64,000 nucleotides of DNA from Zhongshania aquimaris (GCF_019312595.1 NZ_JAHWDQ010000002.1:372001-436000); one strand, 5' to 3'; shown: positions 1 through 12,139, counted from the stretch's first letter. Program-made: numbers and translations. Notes: a model not told the origin generated them from the letters alone.

Positions 1-579
1 GAGTTCGGCTAGGCGCTGTTGAAGTTTGTCGCGTTGCGCGGCGACGATACTGGGCATTTTGCTGCGAATATCGGTGACGATGTCGTTGATGGTATCCAGG
101 CGTTGTTCGATCAATTGCGCGAGTGCGTCGCCTTCTCGTTGGCGGGTGGCAATATGTTCGTTCAACGCGGTGTCGAAACCTTCTAACAGTTGTTTGCTAA
201 GTGCGTCGTTGTCTAGCGTTTGTGGTTCGAGTACGCCGGGCCAGCGCAGTAGGTCTAAGATGTTGACGGGCGCGGTATGGGCGATGTGTGCTTTTAGGCC
301 GTTGGCAGCATTGAGTATTTGATTGGCTAGTTCGTCATTGAGCTGCAATGCTTGTTGCTGATTTTGCTGCTGTACGCGCAGTGCGCATTCTACTTTGCCG
401 CGCTGAAGCTTGTTGCGCAAGGCGTCGCGCAGGCTGGGTTCTAACTGGCGCCAGTTCTCGGGAAGTTTGAATGACAGTTCTAGGTAGCGGTGGTTAACAG
501 AGCGCAGCTCCCAAGTGACACTGCCCCAAGGGTATTCAAAACGTTGGTGGGCAAAGGCGGTCATACTGCTGGTAGTCAA
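1..579 (-). CDS. yicC: YicC family endoribonuclease, partial (3' end outside window)
   Basis: YicC/YloC family protein, known in E. coli as an endoribonuclease involved in RNA decay. The N-terminal 193 codons are present and the rest lies left of the window. Visible family features are an N-terminal SMTAF segment, WELRSVNHRYLE and RGKVEC. The start is best placed at the TTG at 577-579: AGGGGAA (584-590) sits 6 bases before it, and this gives the usual short leader before SMTAF. The in-frame ATG at 562-564 would be about 20 bases from that site. It is divergent from rph, an arrangement common in gammaproteobacteria. Confidence 0.9.
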   Translation of the reverse strand, partial: MTTSSMTAFAHQRFEYPWGSVTWELRSVNHRYLELSFKLPENWRQLEPSLRDALRNKLQRGKVECALRVQQQNQQQALQLNDELANQILNAANGLKAHIAHTAPVNILDLLRWPGVLEPQTLDNDALSKQLLEGFDTALNEHIATRQREGDALAQLIEQRLDTINDIVTDIRSKMPSIVAAQRDKLQQRLAEL

Positions 580-806
580 AGGATTCCCCTGCTTTTGTCA
601 GTGTTTAGGCGACATAGTGTAAGCCTAAACGCCCTGCAATGGCGAAAAGTTCGTGGGGAAAGTTAGCCCGTGATGAATGAAATGGTTGACGAGGTTTTTA
701 TGTTTGCTGGCAATTCTGGCGGATATATCTTGTGCTTTCTGGCAGGTTTTGACGTGTTGGCTGCGGCTAGCGGTTATACTGTGGGCTTCAGAAGAAGGAG
801 AGCAAT
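580..806. promoter_or_regulatory. Divergent yicC/rph intergenic region
   Basis: A 227-base spacer between the divergent yicC and rph starts must hold both promoters. It carries a TATACT-like hexamer at 775-780 facing rph. The nearest good TTGACG (749-754) is about 20 bases away, too far for a clean sigma-70 pair, so no promoter is assigned. GAAGGAGA just upstream of 807 is a strong ribosome binding site for rph. Confidence 0.4.
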
Positions 807-1532
807 ATGACGGTAGTAAGGCCTAGTGAGCGCGCTTACGATGAAAAACGGGCATTGCGAATTACGCGCAATTTTACCTGCCACGCCGAGGGTTCGGTGT
901 TAATTGAGATGGGTGACACCAAAGTTATTTGCACGGCCTCTGTACAGAACAGTGTGCCGGGCTTTTTGCGAGGTAAGGGCCAAGGTTGGGTAACGGCGGA
1001 ATACGGCATGTTGCCGCGATCTACCGGCAGCCGCATGGATCGCGAAGCCGCGCGGGGTAAGCAGAGCGGCCGCACACAAGAAATTCAGCGCCTTATCGGT
1101 CGTTCTTTGCGCGCCGCGATTGATTTGACGATGTTGGGCGAAAACACCATTTATTTGGATTGCGATGTTATTCAGGCTGACGGTGGTACGCGCACGGCGT
1201 CAATTACCGGCGCGTATATTGCGCTGGCCGATGCAGTTGCAAAATTACAGGCCGATGGCTTGATTACTGGCAACCCCCTGCAGCAGCAGGTGGCGGCAAT
1301 TTCTGTTGGTGTTTATCAGGGCGCGCCGGTACTGGATTTGGATTACGCCGAAGATTCTACCGCTGAAACGGATATGAATGTGGTGATGGATGATAAGGGC
1401 GGTGTTATTGAAGTTCAGGGAACCGCAGAAGGGGCCACGTTTAGTCGCACCGAAATGAACGCAATGATGGATTTAGCAGAGAAAGGGATTGCTGAGCTTA
1501 TTGCGGCGCAGAAGGAGGCGCTGAAGGCTTGA
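807..1532 (+). CDS. rph: Ribonuclease PH
   Basis: Phosphorolytic 3'-5' exoribonuclease that trims tRNA 3' ends, using phosphate and releasing nucleoside diphosphates. It is 241 residues, the normal family length. The RNase PH core is clear: [11 protein letters not shown] near residue 36, the [16 protein letters not shown] phosphate/RNA-binding block near residue 77, and [19 protein letters not shown] near residue 118, which holds the acidic catalytic residues. The ATG start has a strong GAAGGAGA site. It is followed by a hairpin and the convergent crc gene rather than directly by pyrE. Confidence 0.97.
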   Translation: MTVVRPSERAYDEKRALRITRNFTCHAEGSVLIEMGDTKVICTASVQNSVPGFLRGKGQGWVTAEYGMLPRSTGSRMDREAARGKQSGRTQEIQRLIGRSLRAAIDLTMLGENTIYLDCDVIQADGGTRTASITGAYIALADAVAKLQADGLITGNPLQQQVAAISVGVYQGAPVLDLDYAEDSTAETDMNVVMDDKGGVIEVQGTAEGATFSRTEMNAMMDLAEKGIAELIAAQKEALKA

Positions 1533-1570
1533 CGGGAGCGGTGATTCCGGAGTCCAGAATAATGCCGCGC

Positions 1571-1613
1571 AAGGCGGGAAAGGCGAGGATCGTGGCCTTA
1601 CCTCTCCCGCCTT
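1571..1613. terminator. Hairpin between convergent rph and crc
   Basis: Imperfect 18-bp inverted repeat: arms 1571-1588 and 1596-1613, three mismatches, 7-base loop. It lies between two convergent genes. There is no long T-run on either side, so it may act as a weak bidirectional terminator or an RNA-stabilising hairpin. Confidence 0.55.
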
Positions 1614-1633
1614 CTGTTCAGCATCAAGCCAGC

Positions 1634-2416
1634 TTAAAACGGGCTCTCTGGTAGCTCAAAGTCGTAATCCATAATGACAGGCGCGTGCTTACCAAATTCT
1701 TGCACTTTGTAGATGGCGCCGTATTCCACCCGAGGCGTTATGTGCTCGGATGTAATCTGCATATCTACTCGCCAGCCGTTGGTGCCGGGCTCGCCATCTG
1801 GCCACCAGCTAAACTCATCGGCATCGGTGTTTACAAGGCGGAAGGCGTCTGCGTAGTGCTGTTCGCGGAAAAGGCGATCCAGCCATTGCTGTTCTTCTGC
1901 CAGACTGCCTGGCTTGCCGTGGTTACCGCGGACATCTTGGATGTCGATGGCGCGATGAGCAATATTCCAGTTACCGCAAATGATAAAGTCGCGGCGCTTA
2001 TTGCGCACTTTGGTCAGGTGGTTCAAATACTGTTCAAAGAACTGATTTTTACGGATTAAGCCGGCGCTGTCGCCCTCTTCGGCAAACGGCGCTAACAAAC
2101 TGCCAATACTAATATTGTCGTAGTCAGCCTGAATGTAGAGGCCGTCCATGTCGAAGTCTAAAAAGCCGAGGCCGGTCATGATGGCTTTGGGTAGTTGACG
2201 GCAATAAATCGCCACGCCGTTGTGTTTGCCGTCGGCGGCATCGAAGAAGTAAGGGTTGTAGTCGCGGGGGAAGTAAACGTCGTCGCGGAGTTTATATTCG
2301 GCTATGCCTAGATTTTGGATGCAGATAATATCCGCGTCTTGTTTAGTGACCCAGTCAAAAAAGCCTTTCTTGGCGGCATCTACAATGCTGTCAGCACAAA
2401 AGCTGATGATTCTCAT
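1634..2416 (-). CDS. crc: Crc-type catabolite repression control protein (degenerate ExoIII fold)
   Basis: Exonuclease III-fold protein, 260 residues, that resembles Pseudomonas Crc more than a nuclease. Crc acts with Hfq to block translation of catabolic mRNAs. The ExoIII active-site positions are altered: the metal-binding Glu of LQE is Asn35 (IQN), the GDMN aspartate is Asn149 (GNWN), and the Asp before the last active-site His is Lys243 (GKHAP). D218 and H244 remain. Shared Crc-like segments include TGLGF, YIQADYD and FSWWPD. The position beside rph and pyrE matches Pseudomonas crc. The role is inferred from homology and synteny. The alternative is an uncharacterised inactive ExoIII paralogue. 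Confidence 0.85.
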   Translation of the reverse strand: MRIISFCADSIVDAAKKGFFDWVTKQDADIICIQNLGIAEYKLRDDVYFPRDYNPYFFDAADGKHNGVAIYCRQLPKAIMTGLGFLDFDMDGLYIQADYDNISIGSLLAPFAEEGDSAGLIRKNQFFEQYLNHLTKVRNKRRDFIICGNWNIAHRAIDIQDVRGNHGKPGSLAEEQQWLDRLFREQHYADAFRLVNTDADEFSWWPDGEPGTNGWRVDMQITSEHITPRVEYGAIYKVQEFGKHAPVIMDYDFELPESPF

Positions 2417-2752
2417 GTGTTTCCTATCGCGTCGATCAGGGCCAGTGTCTTGGCTTCAGTGTAAGCAGTCTCAGCGGCAAGGTGGGCCAAGCTAAGATGG
2501 TTAAATACTATTAAGTGAGCGTATTCAGGGTTTTAGATATAAACAGGGGCTTAGACTACAATGAAACCCCAACGACAACAATCACGGCGGCTAATATCTG
2601 CCAAAAAACACCTCATTTCTCACTGCCACCCAGCGCAGATCAGGGCATTTGTGTGCAATTGCCGTCTATTGTGAGATTTTTAGTAGTAGCTTTCTAAAAC
2701 AGGTGCGTAAAATGGCGGCCGAAACGTTCACCGAGTTTTTTTGAGGGTGCAG
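2417..2752. other. Intergenic region between divergent crc and pyrE
   Basis: About 336 bases between two divergent genes, so it must contain both promoters. No convincing sigma-70 pair, operator or small RNA was found. A possible 60-residue reading frame (2515-2697) has no ribosome binding site or recognisable composition and is not called. A GAGG at 2743-2746 serves the pyrE ATG. Confidence 0.4.
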
Positions 2753-3406
2753 ATGAGTATTCAGAAATACCAACAGCAATTTATTGAGCAGGCCATTGCG
2801 AGTGAGGCGCTTTGCTTTGGCGAGTTTACACTGAAGTCGGGGCGCATTAGTCCGTATTTTTTTAATGCAGGCCGGTTTAGTAGCGGCGTGGCATTGGCGG
2901 CACTTGGTCGCTGTTATGCCGATGCCATTATGGCATCTGGCGTCGAGTTTGACGTGTTATTTGGCCCTGCTTATAAAGGTATTCCATTAGCAGCCGTTAC
3001 AGCGTGTGCGCTGGCAGATCATCATCTGCGCGATGTGCCTTTTGCCTATAATCGCAAAGAGAAAAAGGATCACGGTGAGGGCGGCACGCTTGTGGGCGCT
3101 ACTTTGCAGGGCAGGGTGCTGATTATTGACGATGTTATTACGGCTGGCACTGCCATTCGTGAAGCCATTTCAATGATCGAGTCAGCGGGTGCTGACGTAG
3201 CAGGTGTGGCAATCGGTTTGGATCGGCAGGAGCGCGGTCAGGGTGAGCGCTCGGCTATTCAGGAGCTGGAGCAAGATGCTTCGCTCTCGGTCATTAGCAT
3301 TGTCGGTTTGAATGATATTGTTAATTACTTGTCTACTGCTGCGACTGATGATGACTTAGTGGGTCGTATCAATGCCTATCGCGAACGCTACGGTGTTGAG
3401 GTATAA
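2753..3406 (+). CDS. pyrE: Orotate phosphoribosyltransferase
   Basis: Joins orotate to PRPP to give OMP, the fifth step of pyrimidine synthesis. It is 217 residues from the ATG at 2753, which has GAGG 6 bases upstream; a TTG at 2741 in the same frame would overlap that site and is less likely. The family marks are [16 protein letters not shown] near residue 25, the [10 protein letters not shown] segment near 71, the lysine-rich flexible loop [11 protein letters not shown] near 101, and the PRPP-binding [10 protein letters not shown] at 125-134. It is followed after 33 bases by a secreted coiled-coil protein. Confidence 0.97.
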   Translation: MSIQKYQQQFIEQAIASEALCFGEFTLKSGRISPYFFNAGRFSSGVALAALGRCYADAIMASGVEFDVLFGPAYKGIPLAAVTACALADHHLRDVPFAYNRKEKKDHGEGGTLVGATLQGRVLIIDDVITAGTAIREAISMIESAGADVAGVAIGLDRQERGQGERSAIQELEQDASLSVISIVGLNDIVNYLSTAATDDDLVGRINAYRERYGVEV

Positions 3407-3439
3407 GGCGCAATAGAGCATATTTGTTAGGATCTGAGT

Positions 3440-4108
3440 TTGTGGAGCAAGGGTGTGGCTGTGAGTCGCTGGGTATTATTGGGTGCAATGATTTTTGTGG
3501 GAGCGTCGGAGTTGTCGGCGGAAACCCTCTATTATCGTTATCCAGGCGTTAACGGCACGGTGGTGATTGATAGCAGTGTGCCGCCAGAGGCGGTTCCCCG
3601 CGGTTATGATGTAATTCGTGTTGACGGCTCGGTGGTTAAAACCGTGGCACCTAAGTTGAGCGATGCCGAGCTTAAGTCGCGCGAGTTAGAGCAGGAAGTT
3701 GCGGCGGCAAGGGCTGAGGCCGACGCTAAAACACGTAAATGGGATCAGTCACTATTGCTGCGCTACAGCAGCATACAAGATATTGAAGTGGCGAAAGTGC
3801 GCGCCATTAACGATATAAAAGTGCGTATATCGATTCTGAAAAGCAATTTGTCGACGATTAAGCAGCAGATCCTAAACAATCAGAGCGAAGCCGCTGAGTT
3901 AGAGCGGCGAGGACAGGATGTCCCTTCGGCGTTAGTGGACACTCTGGCGTCGTTGCGACGCGAAGTGACGACAACCGAGCAGCATATTAATAGCCGCGTG
4001 CAAGATCTAAGTGATGTTGCTAAAAACTACGAGCGCGATAAAGATCGCTTCTCGCACTTGCAAGCTCAAGCTCAGAAGCGTTTGCAATACTACGATCCAG
4101 CCGAATAA
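3440..4108 (+). CDS. Exported DUF4124-like coiled-coil protein
   Basis: Function unknown. The N-terminus has a signal peptide (hydrophobic core about residues 11-21, likely cleavage after ELSA), followed by a short DUF4124-like beta segment (YYRYPGVNGTVVIDSSVPPE, about 31-50). The rest (about 75-215) is charged and helical with strong coiled-coil character. The start is uncertain: TTG 3440 has AGGA upstream, and GTG 3455 has GGAG at 3444-3447. Both keep the signal peptide. It is probably a periplasmic structural or adaptor protein. It lies downstream of pyrE on the same strand and could be co-transcribed with it. Confidence 0.75.
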   Translation: MWSKGVAVSRWVLLGAMIFVGASELSAETLYYRYPGVNGTVVIDSSVPPEAVPRGYDVIRVDGSVVKTVAPKLSDAELKSRELEQEVAAARAEADAKTRKWDQSLLLRYSSIQDIEVAKVRAINDIKVRISILKSNLSTIKQQILNNQSEAAELERRGQDVPSALVDTLASLRREVTTTEQHINSRVQDLSDVAKNYERDKDRFSHLQAQAQKRLQYYDPAE

Positions 4109-4122
4109 ATTCGACTGTTAGT

Positions 4123-4707
4123 TTAGCGAAAAATTGCTGCGCTTAGCTGCTGCCATTGCTCGTCCCAGTGCTCTGTTGGGCGGCGTTTAAAATCACTGCG
4201 TACAAATTGGCCAATGCGCCCCTCGGCTGCCGACAGCAGCAGATTGGCGGTGCTATTGGCGGTAATCACGGTGCGCAAGCCCTCACGCAACTCCGCTTCT
4301 CGCAATATTGTTTTTAGCTGCGTTTCTAAACGATCATAGAATTGCACAACCCGATTGCGCAGGCGCTCGTTTTCACCGGCGAGGGCGTCGCCATTAAAAA
4401 TTCGGGTAATGCCAGGATTGCGTTCAGTAAAGGTCAGCAACAGCTGCAGAATATGACCGAGCTGAGCGAGGCTTTTATCCTCTTCATTCATAATCAATGT
4501 GACACGACTGAAGATAGATTCTTCGACAAACTCAATAAGCCCTTCAAACATTTTTGCCTTGCTCGGGAAATGCCGGTATAGGGCTGCTTCCGAAACCCCA
4601 ACCTCAGCTGCTAGCTTGGCGGTGGTTATGCGGGTGCCCGGTTGGGTTTCCAGCATGGTGGCGAGGGCTTGGAGAATTTCATCGCGTCGTGAAGGACGTT
4701 TGTTCAT
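4123..4707 (-). CDS. slmA: Nucleoid occlusion factor SlmA (TetR family)
   Basis: DNA-bound inhibitor of FtsZ ring assembly over the nucleoid. It is 194 residues, the usual SlmA length. The TetR-type helix-turn-helix at about 27-47 ([20 protein letters not shown]) is nearly the same as in E. coli SlmA, followed by the SlmA-type [13 protein letters not shown] segment. The C-terminal [16 protein letters not shown] block is also typical. It is downstream of argB on the minus strand and faces the 3440-4108 gene tail to tail with a 14-base gap. Pseudomonas lacks SlmA, so this helps place the organism. Confidence 0.95.
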   Translation of the reverse strand: MNKRPSRRDEILQALATMLETQPGTRITTAKLAAEVGVSEAALYRHFPSKAKMFEGLIEFVEESIFSRVTLIMNEEDKSLAQLGHILQLLLTFTERNPGITRIFNGDALAGENERLRNRVVQFYDRLETQLKTILREAELREGLRTVITANSTANLLLSAAEGRIGQFVRSDFKRRPTEHWDEQWQQLSAAIFR

Positions 4708-4756
4708 AGGGCGTAGCTGACCTTATTGGGCGCTAGGCCCTCTCTAAATAGCTTGA

Positions 4757-8160
<3,404 letters not shown>

Positions 8161-8251
8161 TGTCGTAGTTATCTGATCCTTGATGGCCTTGGCACTATTA
8201 TGTAGTCAATCGCCGCAATGCTCCCATAATGGTAGAGCGCACCCTGTCTGT

Positions 8252-9457
8252 CTAGCGAGTCTCAGCAAAGAATTTTTGTGCGATTAGCGTTATGAGTTGA
8301 GCGGCCAGCTGGTTTTTACCCATTTGTGGGATATCACATTGCCCGTCTTTCCATATTGCGGTGACCGCATTGTCATTGGCATTAAAGCCAATGGCGCTAT
8401 TCGAGACATCGTTGGCGATAATTAAATCGAGATTCTTTCGTTCCAGTTTGCCCCGCGCGTAGCGCAGGAGATCCTGGGTTTCTGCCGCGAAGCCGACTGT
8501 CACCGGCCGTTCACTGTGATTGGCAACCGTGCTCACGATGTCCGGGTTGCGGACTAGGTCGATGTGCATGCTGTCATTGTCTTTTTTAATTTTTTGATCT
8601 GCGGCCTTAGCTGGGCGATAGTCAGCGACCGCGGCGCAGGCAATAAAAAGCTCGCATTTGCCTAGGGTAGCAGTGCTGGCGTCCAGCATATCCTGCGCGC
8701 TAATCACGTCTACTCGGCTTACTCGCTCTGGACAGTTTAGGTTTGTTGGGCCGCTGATCAGTGTCACTATCGCGCCGGCATCTGCGGCTGCCGCCGCTAG
8801 GGCGTAACCCATTTTCCCAGAGCTGTGGTTGCTAATATAGCGCACGGGGTCAATGGCTTCTCGGGTTGGGCCGGCGGTAATCGTTAGGCGTACGCCATCT
8901 AATATTCGGGAGTTAAAGATACTGGCTGCGTGTGTCGCAAGTTCTTCCGCTTCGAGCATTCTGCCGGGGCCGATATCGCCGCAGGCTTGCTCGCCCGCAG
9001 CGGGGCCGAAAAGGGCAATTTTGCGGGCGCTCAGGGTGGCGATATTGTCTTGGGTTGCCTGGTCGCGCCACATGCCCTGGTTCATTGCTGGTGCTAGCGC
9101 GATGGGTGCGGGTGTTGCTAAACACAGTGTGGTGAGCAGGTCGTCGCCACGACCATTGGCTAGGCGGGCCATAAAGTCAGCACTGGCAGGAGCGACTAAA
9201 ATAAGATCGGCCCAGCGCGCTAGCTCGATATGCCCCATACCCGCTTCTGCTTCGGGGTCAAGTAAGGTGGTGTGTACCGGGTTGCCAGACAGCGCTTGGA
9301 GTGTGAGCGGTGTAATAAACTCCATAGCAGCCGCAGTCATGACGACTCGCACATCGGCGCCGTGATCTTTTAAGCGCCTGATAAGCTCTGCGCTCTTGTA
9401 AGCTGCAATGCCGCCGGTAACGCCGAGAAGAATATGCCGGTTGCTCAGTTGTTTCAT
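8252..9457 (-). CDS. coaBC: Bifunctional phosphopantothenoylcysteine decarboxylase/synthetase
   Basis: Two consecutive steps of coenzyme A synthesis: CTP-dependent joining of cysteine to phosphopantothenate (CoaB) and FMN-dependent decarboxylation (CoaC). The 401 residues are full length. The CoaC half has GGIAAYK (15-21), catalytic His76 in GHIELARWADL, the PAMNQGMW motif with Asn126, and Cys159 in the ACGDIGPGRM lid. The CoaB half has TAGPTREAIDPVRYISN from about 192, AAVADYRP and the KIKKDN lysine loop. It is divergent from radC. The dut gene that usually follows coaBC in Pseudomonas is not here. Confidence 0.97.
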   Translation of the reverse strand: MKQLSNRHILLGVTGGIAAYKSAELIRRLKDHGADVRVVMTAAAMEFITPLTLQALSGNPVHTTLLDPEAEAGMGHIELARWADLILVAPASADFMARLANGRGDDLLTTLCLATPAPIALAPAMNQGMWRDQATQDNIATLSARKIALFGPAAGEQACGDIGPGRMLEAEELATHAASIFNSRILDGVRLTITAGPTREAIDPVRYISNHSSGKMGYALAAAAADAGAIVTLISGPTNLNCPERVSRVDVISAQDMLDASTATLGKCELFIACAAVADYRPAKAADQKIKKDNDSMHIDLVRNPDIVSTVANHSERPVTVGFAAETQDLLRYARGKLERKNLDLIIANDVSNSAIGFNANDNAVTAIWKDGQCDIPQMGKNQLAAQLITLIAQKFFAETR

Positions 9458-9567
9458 ATCACCGTGTCGCTATTGGTCAGTATGGCGTTATTATGAAGCT
9501 TATCGAGGCCGCCGACTACCGCGTGGTTTGGCTGCCCTAATAAACCATGTTCACCAAGGAGGGTGTT

Positions 9568-10242
9568 ATGGCAATTACAGATTGGCCGGAAGATGAACGG
9601 CCGAGGGAAAAGTTATTGCAGCGCGGCGCCGCTGCCTTGGCAGATGCAGAGTTATTGGCCATCTTCCTGCGTACCGGTGTCAGGGGGAAATCCGCGGTGG
9701 ATTTGGCCCGAGAGCTACTGCAGGAGCACGGTGGGCTAGCTGACTTGATAGCGGCAAGCCGCGAACGATTCTGCGCGTCTCACGGCCTAGGCGACGCCAA
9801 GTTTGTGCAATTACAGGCGGTTGTGGAGATGTCGCGTCGTTATTTGGCAGAGGCGCTGCTGAACAAGCCGGTATTTGCTAGTGCGGCTGCGACACGGCAG
9901 TTTTTGCTGGCTCAGCTGCGTAATGAGGTTCGCGAGGTGTTCGCGGTGCTGTATCTCAACAATCAGCATCAGATGCTCCTTTACGAGCCGTTATTCTACG
10001 GCACCATTGATGGGGCAGCGGTTTATCCGCGTGAGATAGCGCGGCGGGCGCTAGAATTACACGCTGCCGCCCTGATCGTGGTGCACAATCATCCGTCCGG
10101 AGTGGCGGAGCCGAGCGAGGCGGATATCAAAATTACCCGCCGAATCAGGGATGCTTTGGCATTATTGGATATGCGCTTGCTGGACCACTGCGTGGTGGCG
10201 GGGCCAGAAGTTATCTCGCTAGCTGAGCGGGGTTTGATCTGA
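9568..10242 (+). CDS. radC: RadC family JAMM-domain protein
   Basis: RadC/YeeS family protein of unsettled function, historically linked to DNA repair. The ATG at 9568 has a strong AAGGAGG at 9556-9562, so the upstream in-frame ATG at 9547 is rejected; this gives 224 residues, the E. coli length. The N-terminal helix-hairpin-helix part (about 1-95, with [16 protein letters not shown]) is followed by the JAMM metallo-domain with Glu123, HNHPSG (His173, His175) and Asp186. It is divergent from coaBC and upstream of rpmB-rpmG, a conserved order. Confidence 0.96.
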   Translation: MAITDWPEDERPREKLLQRGAAALADAELLAIFLRTGVRGKSAVDLARELLQEHGGLADLIAASRERFCASHGLGDAKFVQLQAVVEMSRRYLAEALLNKPVFASAAATRQFLLAQLRNEVREVFAVLYLNNQHQMLLYEPLFYGTIDGAAVYPREIARRALELHAAALIVVHNHPSGVAEPSEADIKITRRIRDALALLDMRLLDHCVVAGPEVISLAERGLI

Positions 10243-10579
10243 CGCGATGGAAAATACGGGCCACTAGATTTTACGGCGTGGCCGCGGCCAGATTGGCAGC
10301 CTACGTGCCTGCAGGCAGCTTGTTCTCTGGTGGCGAGGTATCTCAGTTAGCTCCCGGGGCGAGAATGGTTGGAGATTCTTTAAGGGAAATTTCGCGACAA
10401 AACTTGCTTGCTGCCCGACCTTCTGGTATAAAGTCGCGCTCCATTTGGGCCGTGTCCGGGATGCAAAACGTCTCAGGGCACCCGAGTATTGTCAGAACCA
10501 CACGGCGGCCCGGTTTGAACCTGATTTTATAAACCTTTTGCACCGCAAAACGCGGATAAGGGTTGAAGAGGCGACTATC
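10243..10579. other. radC-rpmB intergenic and leader region
   Basis: A 337-base gap without a credible gene. It contains a good sigma-70 promoter (10404-10432, listed separately) and a roughly 140-base 5' leader before rpmB. Short reading frames on both strands here lack ribosome binding sites and overlap the promoter, so they are not called. Confidence 0.5.
10404..10432 (+). promoter_or_regulatory. Sigma-70 promoter for rpmB-rpmG
   Basis: TTGCTT at 10404-10409, a 17-base spacer, then TATAAA at 10427-10432 with a TGG extension just before the -10 element. This matches the consensus spacing exactly and lies about 150 bases upstream of rpmB, a highly expressed ribosomal operon. Confidence 0.7.
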
Positions 10580-10816
10580 ATGTCTAGAGTATGTCAAGTT
10601 ACTGGCAAGCGTCCGGTAACCGGAAACAATGTATCACACGCAAAGAACCGCACTCGTCGCCGTTTTTTGCCAAACCTGCACAGCCACCGTTTTTGGGTTG
10701 AAGCAGAGAAGCGTTTTGTCACTTTGCGTGTTTCTAGCAAAGGCATGCGTATCATCGACAAAAAAGGTATTGAGTCTGTGTTAGCAGAACTTACTGCCCG
10801 TGGCGAAAAATTCTAA
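10580..10816 (+). CDS. rpmB: 50S ribosomal protein L28
   Basis: Structural protein of the large ribosomal subunit, 78 residues, the standard length. It begins [12 protein letters not shown] and continues with [14 protein letters not shown] and [11 protein letters not shown], nearly identical to E. coli L28. The ATG at 10580 is preceded by AAGAGG at 10566-10571, 8 bases away; a longer open frame upstream is the leader and not coding. It is followed 11 bases later by rpmG in the same operon. Confidence 0.98.
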   Translation: MSRVCQVTGKRPVTGNNVSHAKNRTRRRFLPNLHSHRFWVEAEKRFVTLRVSSKGMRIIDKKGIESVLAELTARGEKF

Positions 10817-10827
10817 GGAGACTGGTC

Positions 10828-10998
10828 ATGGCTAAGAAAGGCGCAAGCGATAAAATCCGTTTAGTTTCTAGCGCGGGTACTGGTCACTTCTACACGACCA
10901 CTAAAAACAAGCGTAACACTCCGGATAAATTTGAATTCTCAAAATACGATCCAGTGGTACGTAAGCACGTGATGTATAAAGAAGCTAAAATCAAGTAA
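10828..10998 (+). CDS. rpmG: 50S ribosomal protein L33 (Cys-free form)
   Basis: Large-subunit ribosomal protein, 56 residues, beginning [17 protein letters not shown] and ending YKEAKIK. The ATG at 10828 has AAGGAG 7 bases upstream. There are no cysteines, so this is the zinc-independent C-minus type of L33. It is co-transcribed with rpmB and followed by a strong intrinsic terminator. Confidence 0.98.
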   Translation: MAKKGASDKIRLVSSAGTGHFYTTTKNKRNTPDKFEFSKYDPVVRKHVMYKEAKIK

Positions 10999-11019
10999 CT
11001 CTTGGTTTCGTGCTTCCAT

Positions 11020-11048
11020 AAAAAAACCGCGCAATGCGCGGTTTTTTT
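11020..11048 (+). terminator. Intrinsic terminator of rpmB-rpmG
   Basis: A-run, then a perfect GC-rich stem (ACCGCGC / GCGCGGT, 11026-11032 and 11036-11042) with a 3-base loop, then seven T residues (11042-11048). The A-run on the left makes it potentially bidirectional. Confidence 0.9.
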
Positions 11049-11100
11049 ATGTCTGCAGAAATGAGCAGAGCTAAGGCGCCGAGAGCGGCTGGTTCGCCCT

Positions 11101-11658
11101 TTAGTTAACGACAGTTAGCTTGTCTTCAACGTCATTAACGTGATCAAAACCTTTAGCAATCTCTATGGCTAAGTCGTGAGCAGCATCGCTTTTAACCGTG
11201 CCTGTTAGCACCACCATGCCGTTTTTAGTGTCGACATCAATGCTGGTGGCCTCAATGTCGTCATTGGCAGCATATTTCATATTGATGCCGGCGGTGGTGG
11301 TTAAGTCATACCAGGTGCGGCTAAATCTCTCGCCAGTAGCTTCCATTTTGCTTGTGTAGTTTTTATCTACAGTTAGCTTGTTGTCTACAGACTTTACACC
11401 GTCGACATTCTCAGCAATCTGTCCTGCTAAGTCCTTTTCAATTTCGCTGTTTACAGTGCCTTTGAGCGTTACGTTTGATTTTTTAACGTCAGTGTCGATG
11501 GTGAAATTGTTAAGTTCACTGTTTAGCATTAAGGCAGTTTCAATCTTCCCATCCAGCCACGCATCATTTGTTTTACCTTGCCAATCATTAGCTAATGCCG
11601 GCGTAATGCTAATAGCTGAAAGTACAATAGCGCTTGCTAGCGTTTTTTTGATAGTCAT
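11101..11658 (-). CDS. Periplasmic BON-domain protein (OsmY-like)
   Basis: Probable periplasmic, membrane-associating stress protein, 185 residues. The signal peptide ends at about residue 23 (TPALA). Two BON domains follow, about 35-100 (KIETALMLNSEL to KLTV) and about 120-184 (DIEATSIDVDTKNGMVVLTGTV to KLTVVN). The second ATG (11656-11658) is preferred over the one at 11668-11670: GGAGAAG, lying in the upstream codons, is 6 bases before it. The role is inferred from OsmY-type proteins that respond to osmotic or envelope stress. The neighbours are other small stress-type genes. Confidence 0.88.
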   Translation of the reverse strand: MTIKKTLASAIVLSAISITPALANDWQGKTNDAWLDGKIETALMLNSELNNFTIDTDVKKSNVTLKGTVNSEIEKDLAGQIAENVDGVKSVDNKLTVDKNYTSKMEATGERFSRTWYDLTTTAGINMKYAANDDIEATSIDVDTKNGMVVLTGTVKSDAAHDLAIEIAKGFDHVNDVEDKLTVVN

Positions 11659-11706
11659 ATTCTTCTCCATGAATTTGAAAGATAAAATTTATATGTGAAA
11701 TTAGTT

Positions 11707-11907
11707 TCAAGAAACTTTCTTTTTCAGCTCGTCAAATTGCTTTTCTGCTTCGTCCTTGGCCAAGCCGTAGCGCTCTTGTATAACACCTATAAAGCGTTCG
11801 TTGTTGGCTTGAGCGTAGTTAATATCATCGTCAGTTAAATCAGCCCATTTCTCTTTTATTTGGCCTTTCAACTGCTTCCATTTTCCTTCAGCGATATCTT
11901 GATTCAT
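11707..11907 (-). CDS. CsbD family stress protein
   Basis: CsbD-like small hydrophilic protein of 66 residues, with the family pattern at its N-terminus (AEGKWKQLKGQIKEKWADLTDDD) and a charged helical tail. CsbD proteins are induced in general stress in several bacteria, and their biochemical role is unknown. GAGGAG lies 8 bases before the ATG. It sits upstream of the BON gene on the same strand, so the two may be co-transcribed. Confidence 0.93.
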   Translation of the reverse strand: MNQDIAEGKWKQLKGQIKEKWADLTDDDINYAQANNERFIGVIQERYGLAKDEAEKQFDELKKKVS

Positions 11908-11962
11908 AAAAATACTCCTCTTGATAGTGAATTATTGCCCTCTTGGGCAAAGTAAGATGCGA

Positions 11963-12139
11963 TTACAACCGCGGTGGCCGTCCTCGCAAAACTTGCATTA
12001 GTAAAGAAATAACAAGTAGCACTAAAAAGATGAAAAATAAAATTTTAGCAATACTCGCTGCTGTACCTGCTATGCCGCCAAAGCCAAGTGCTGCAGAAGC
12101 TATGGCAACAATAAAAAACACAAGTGACCATCCCAGCAT
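11963..12139 (-). CDS. DUF1328 (YtjA family) small membrane protein
   Basis: A 58-residue membrane protein with two hydrophobic helices (about 4-24 and 30-50) separated by [14 protein letters not shown], ending in a basic tail RGRPPRL. The [11 protein letters not shown] start and the GFGGIAG turn are hallmarks of the DUF1328/UPF0391 family, whose function is unknown. AAGGA is a few bases upstream of the ATG at 12137-12139. It is read in the same direction as the CsbD and BON genes and away from DUF883. Confidence 0.88.
   Translation of the reverse strand: MLGWSLVFFIVAIASAALGFGGIAGTAASIAKILFFIFLVLLVISLLMQVLRGRPPRL

Noticed and set aside
749-780. Sigma-70 promoter for rph from TTGACG and TATACT
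   Set aside because: The spacer is about 20 bases, beyond the usual 16-18.
1634-2416. Calling this gene exonuclease III (xthA)
   Set aside because: Three catalytic or metal residues are replaced, and the sequence and gene order match Crc.
2515-2697. 60-residue plus-strand frame upstream of pyrE
   Set aside because: No ribosome binding site and no family pattern; it lies where two divergent promoters must be.
10278-10597. 84-residue frames on both strands before rpmB
   Set aside because: They overlap a strong promoter and the rpmB leader.
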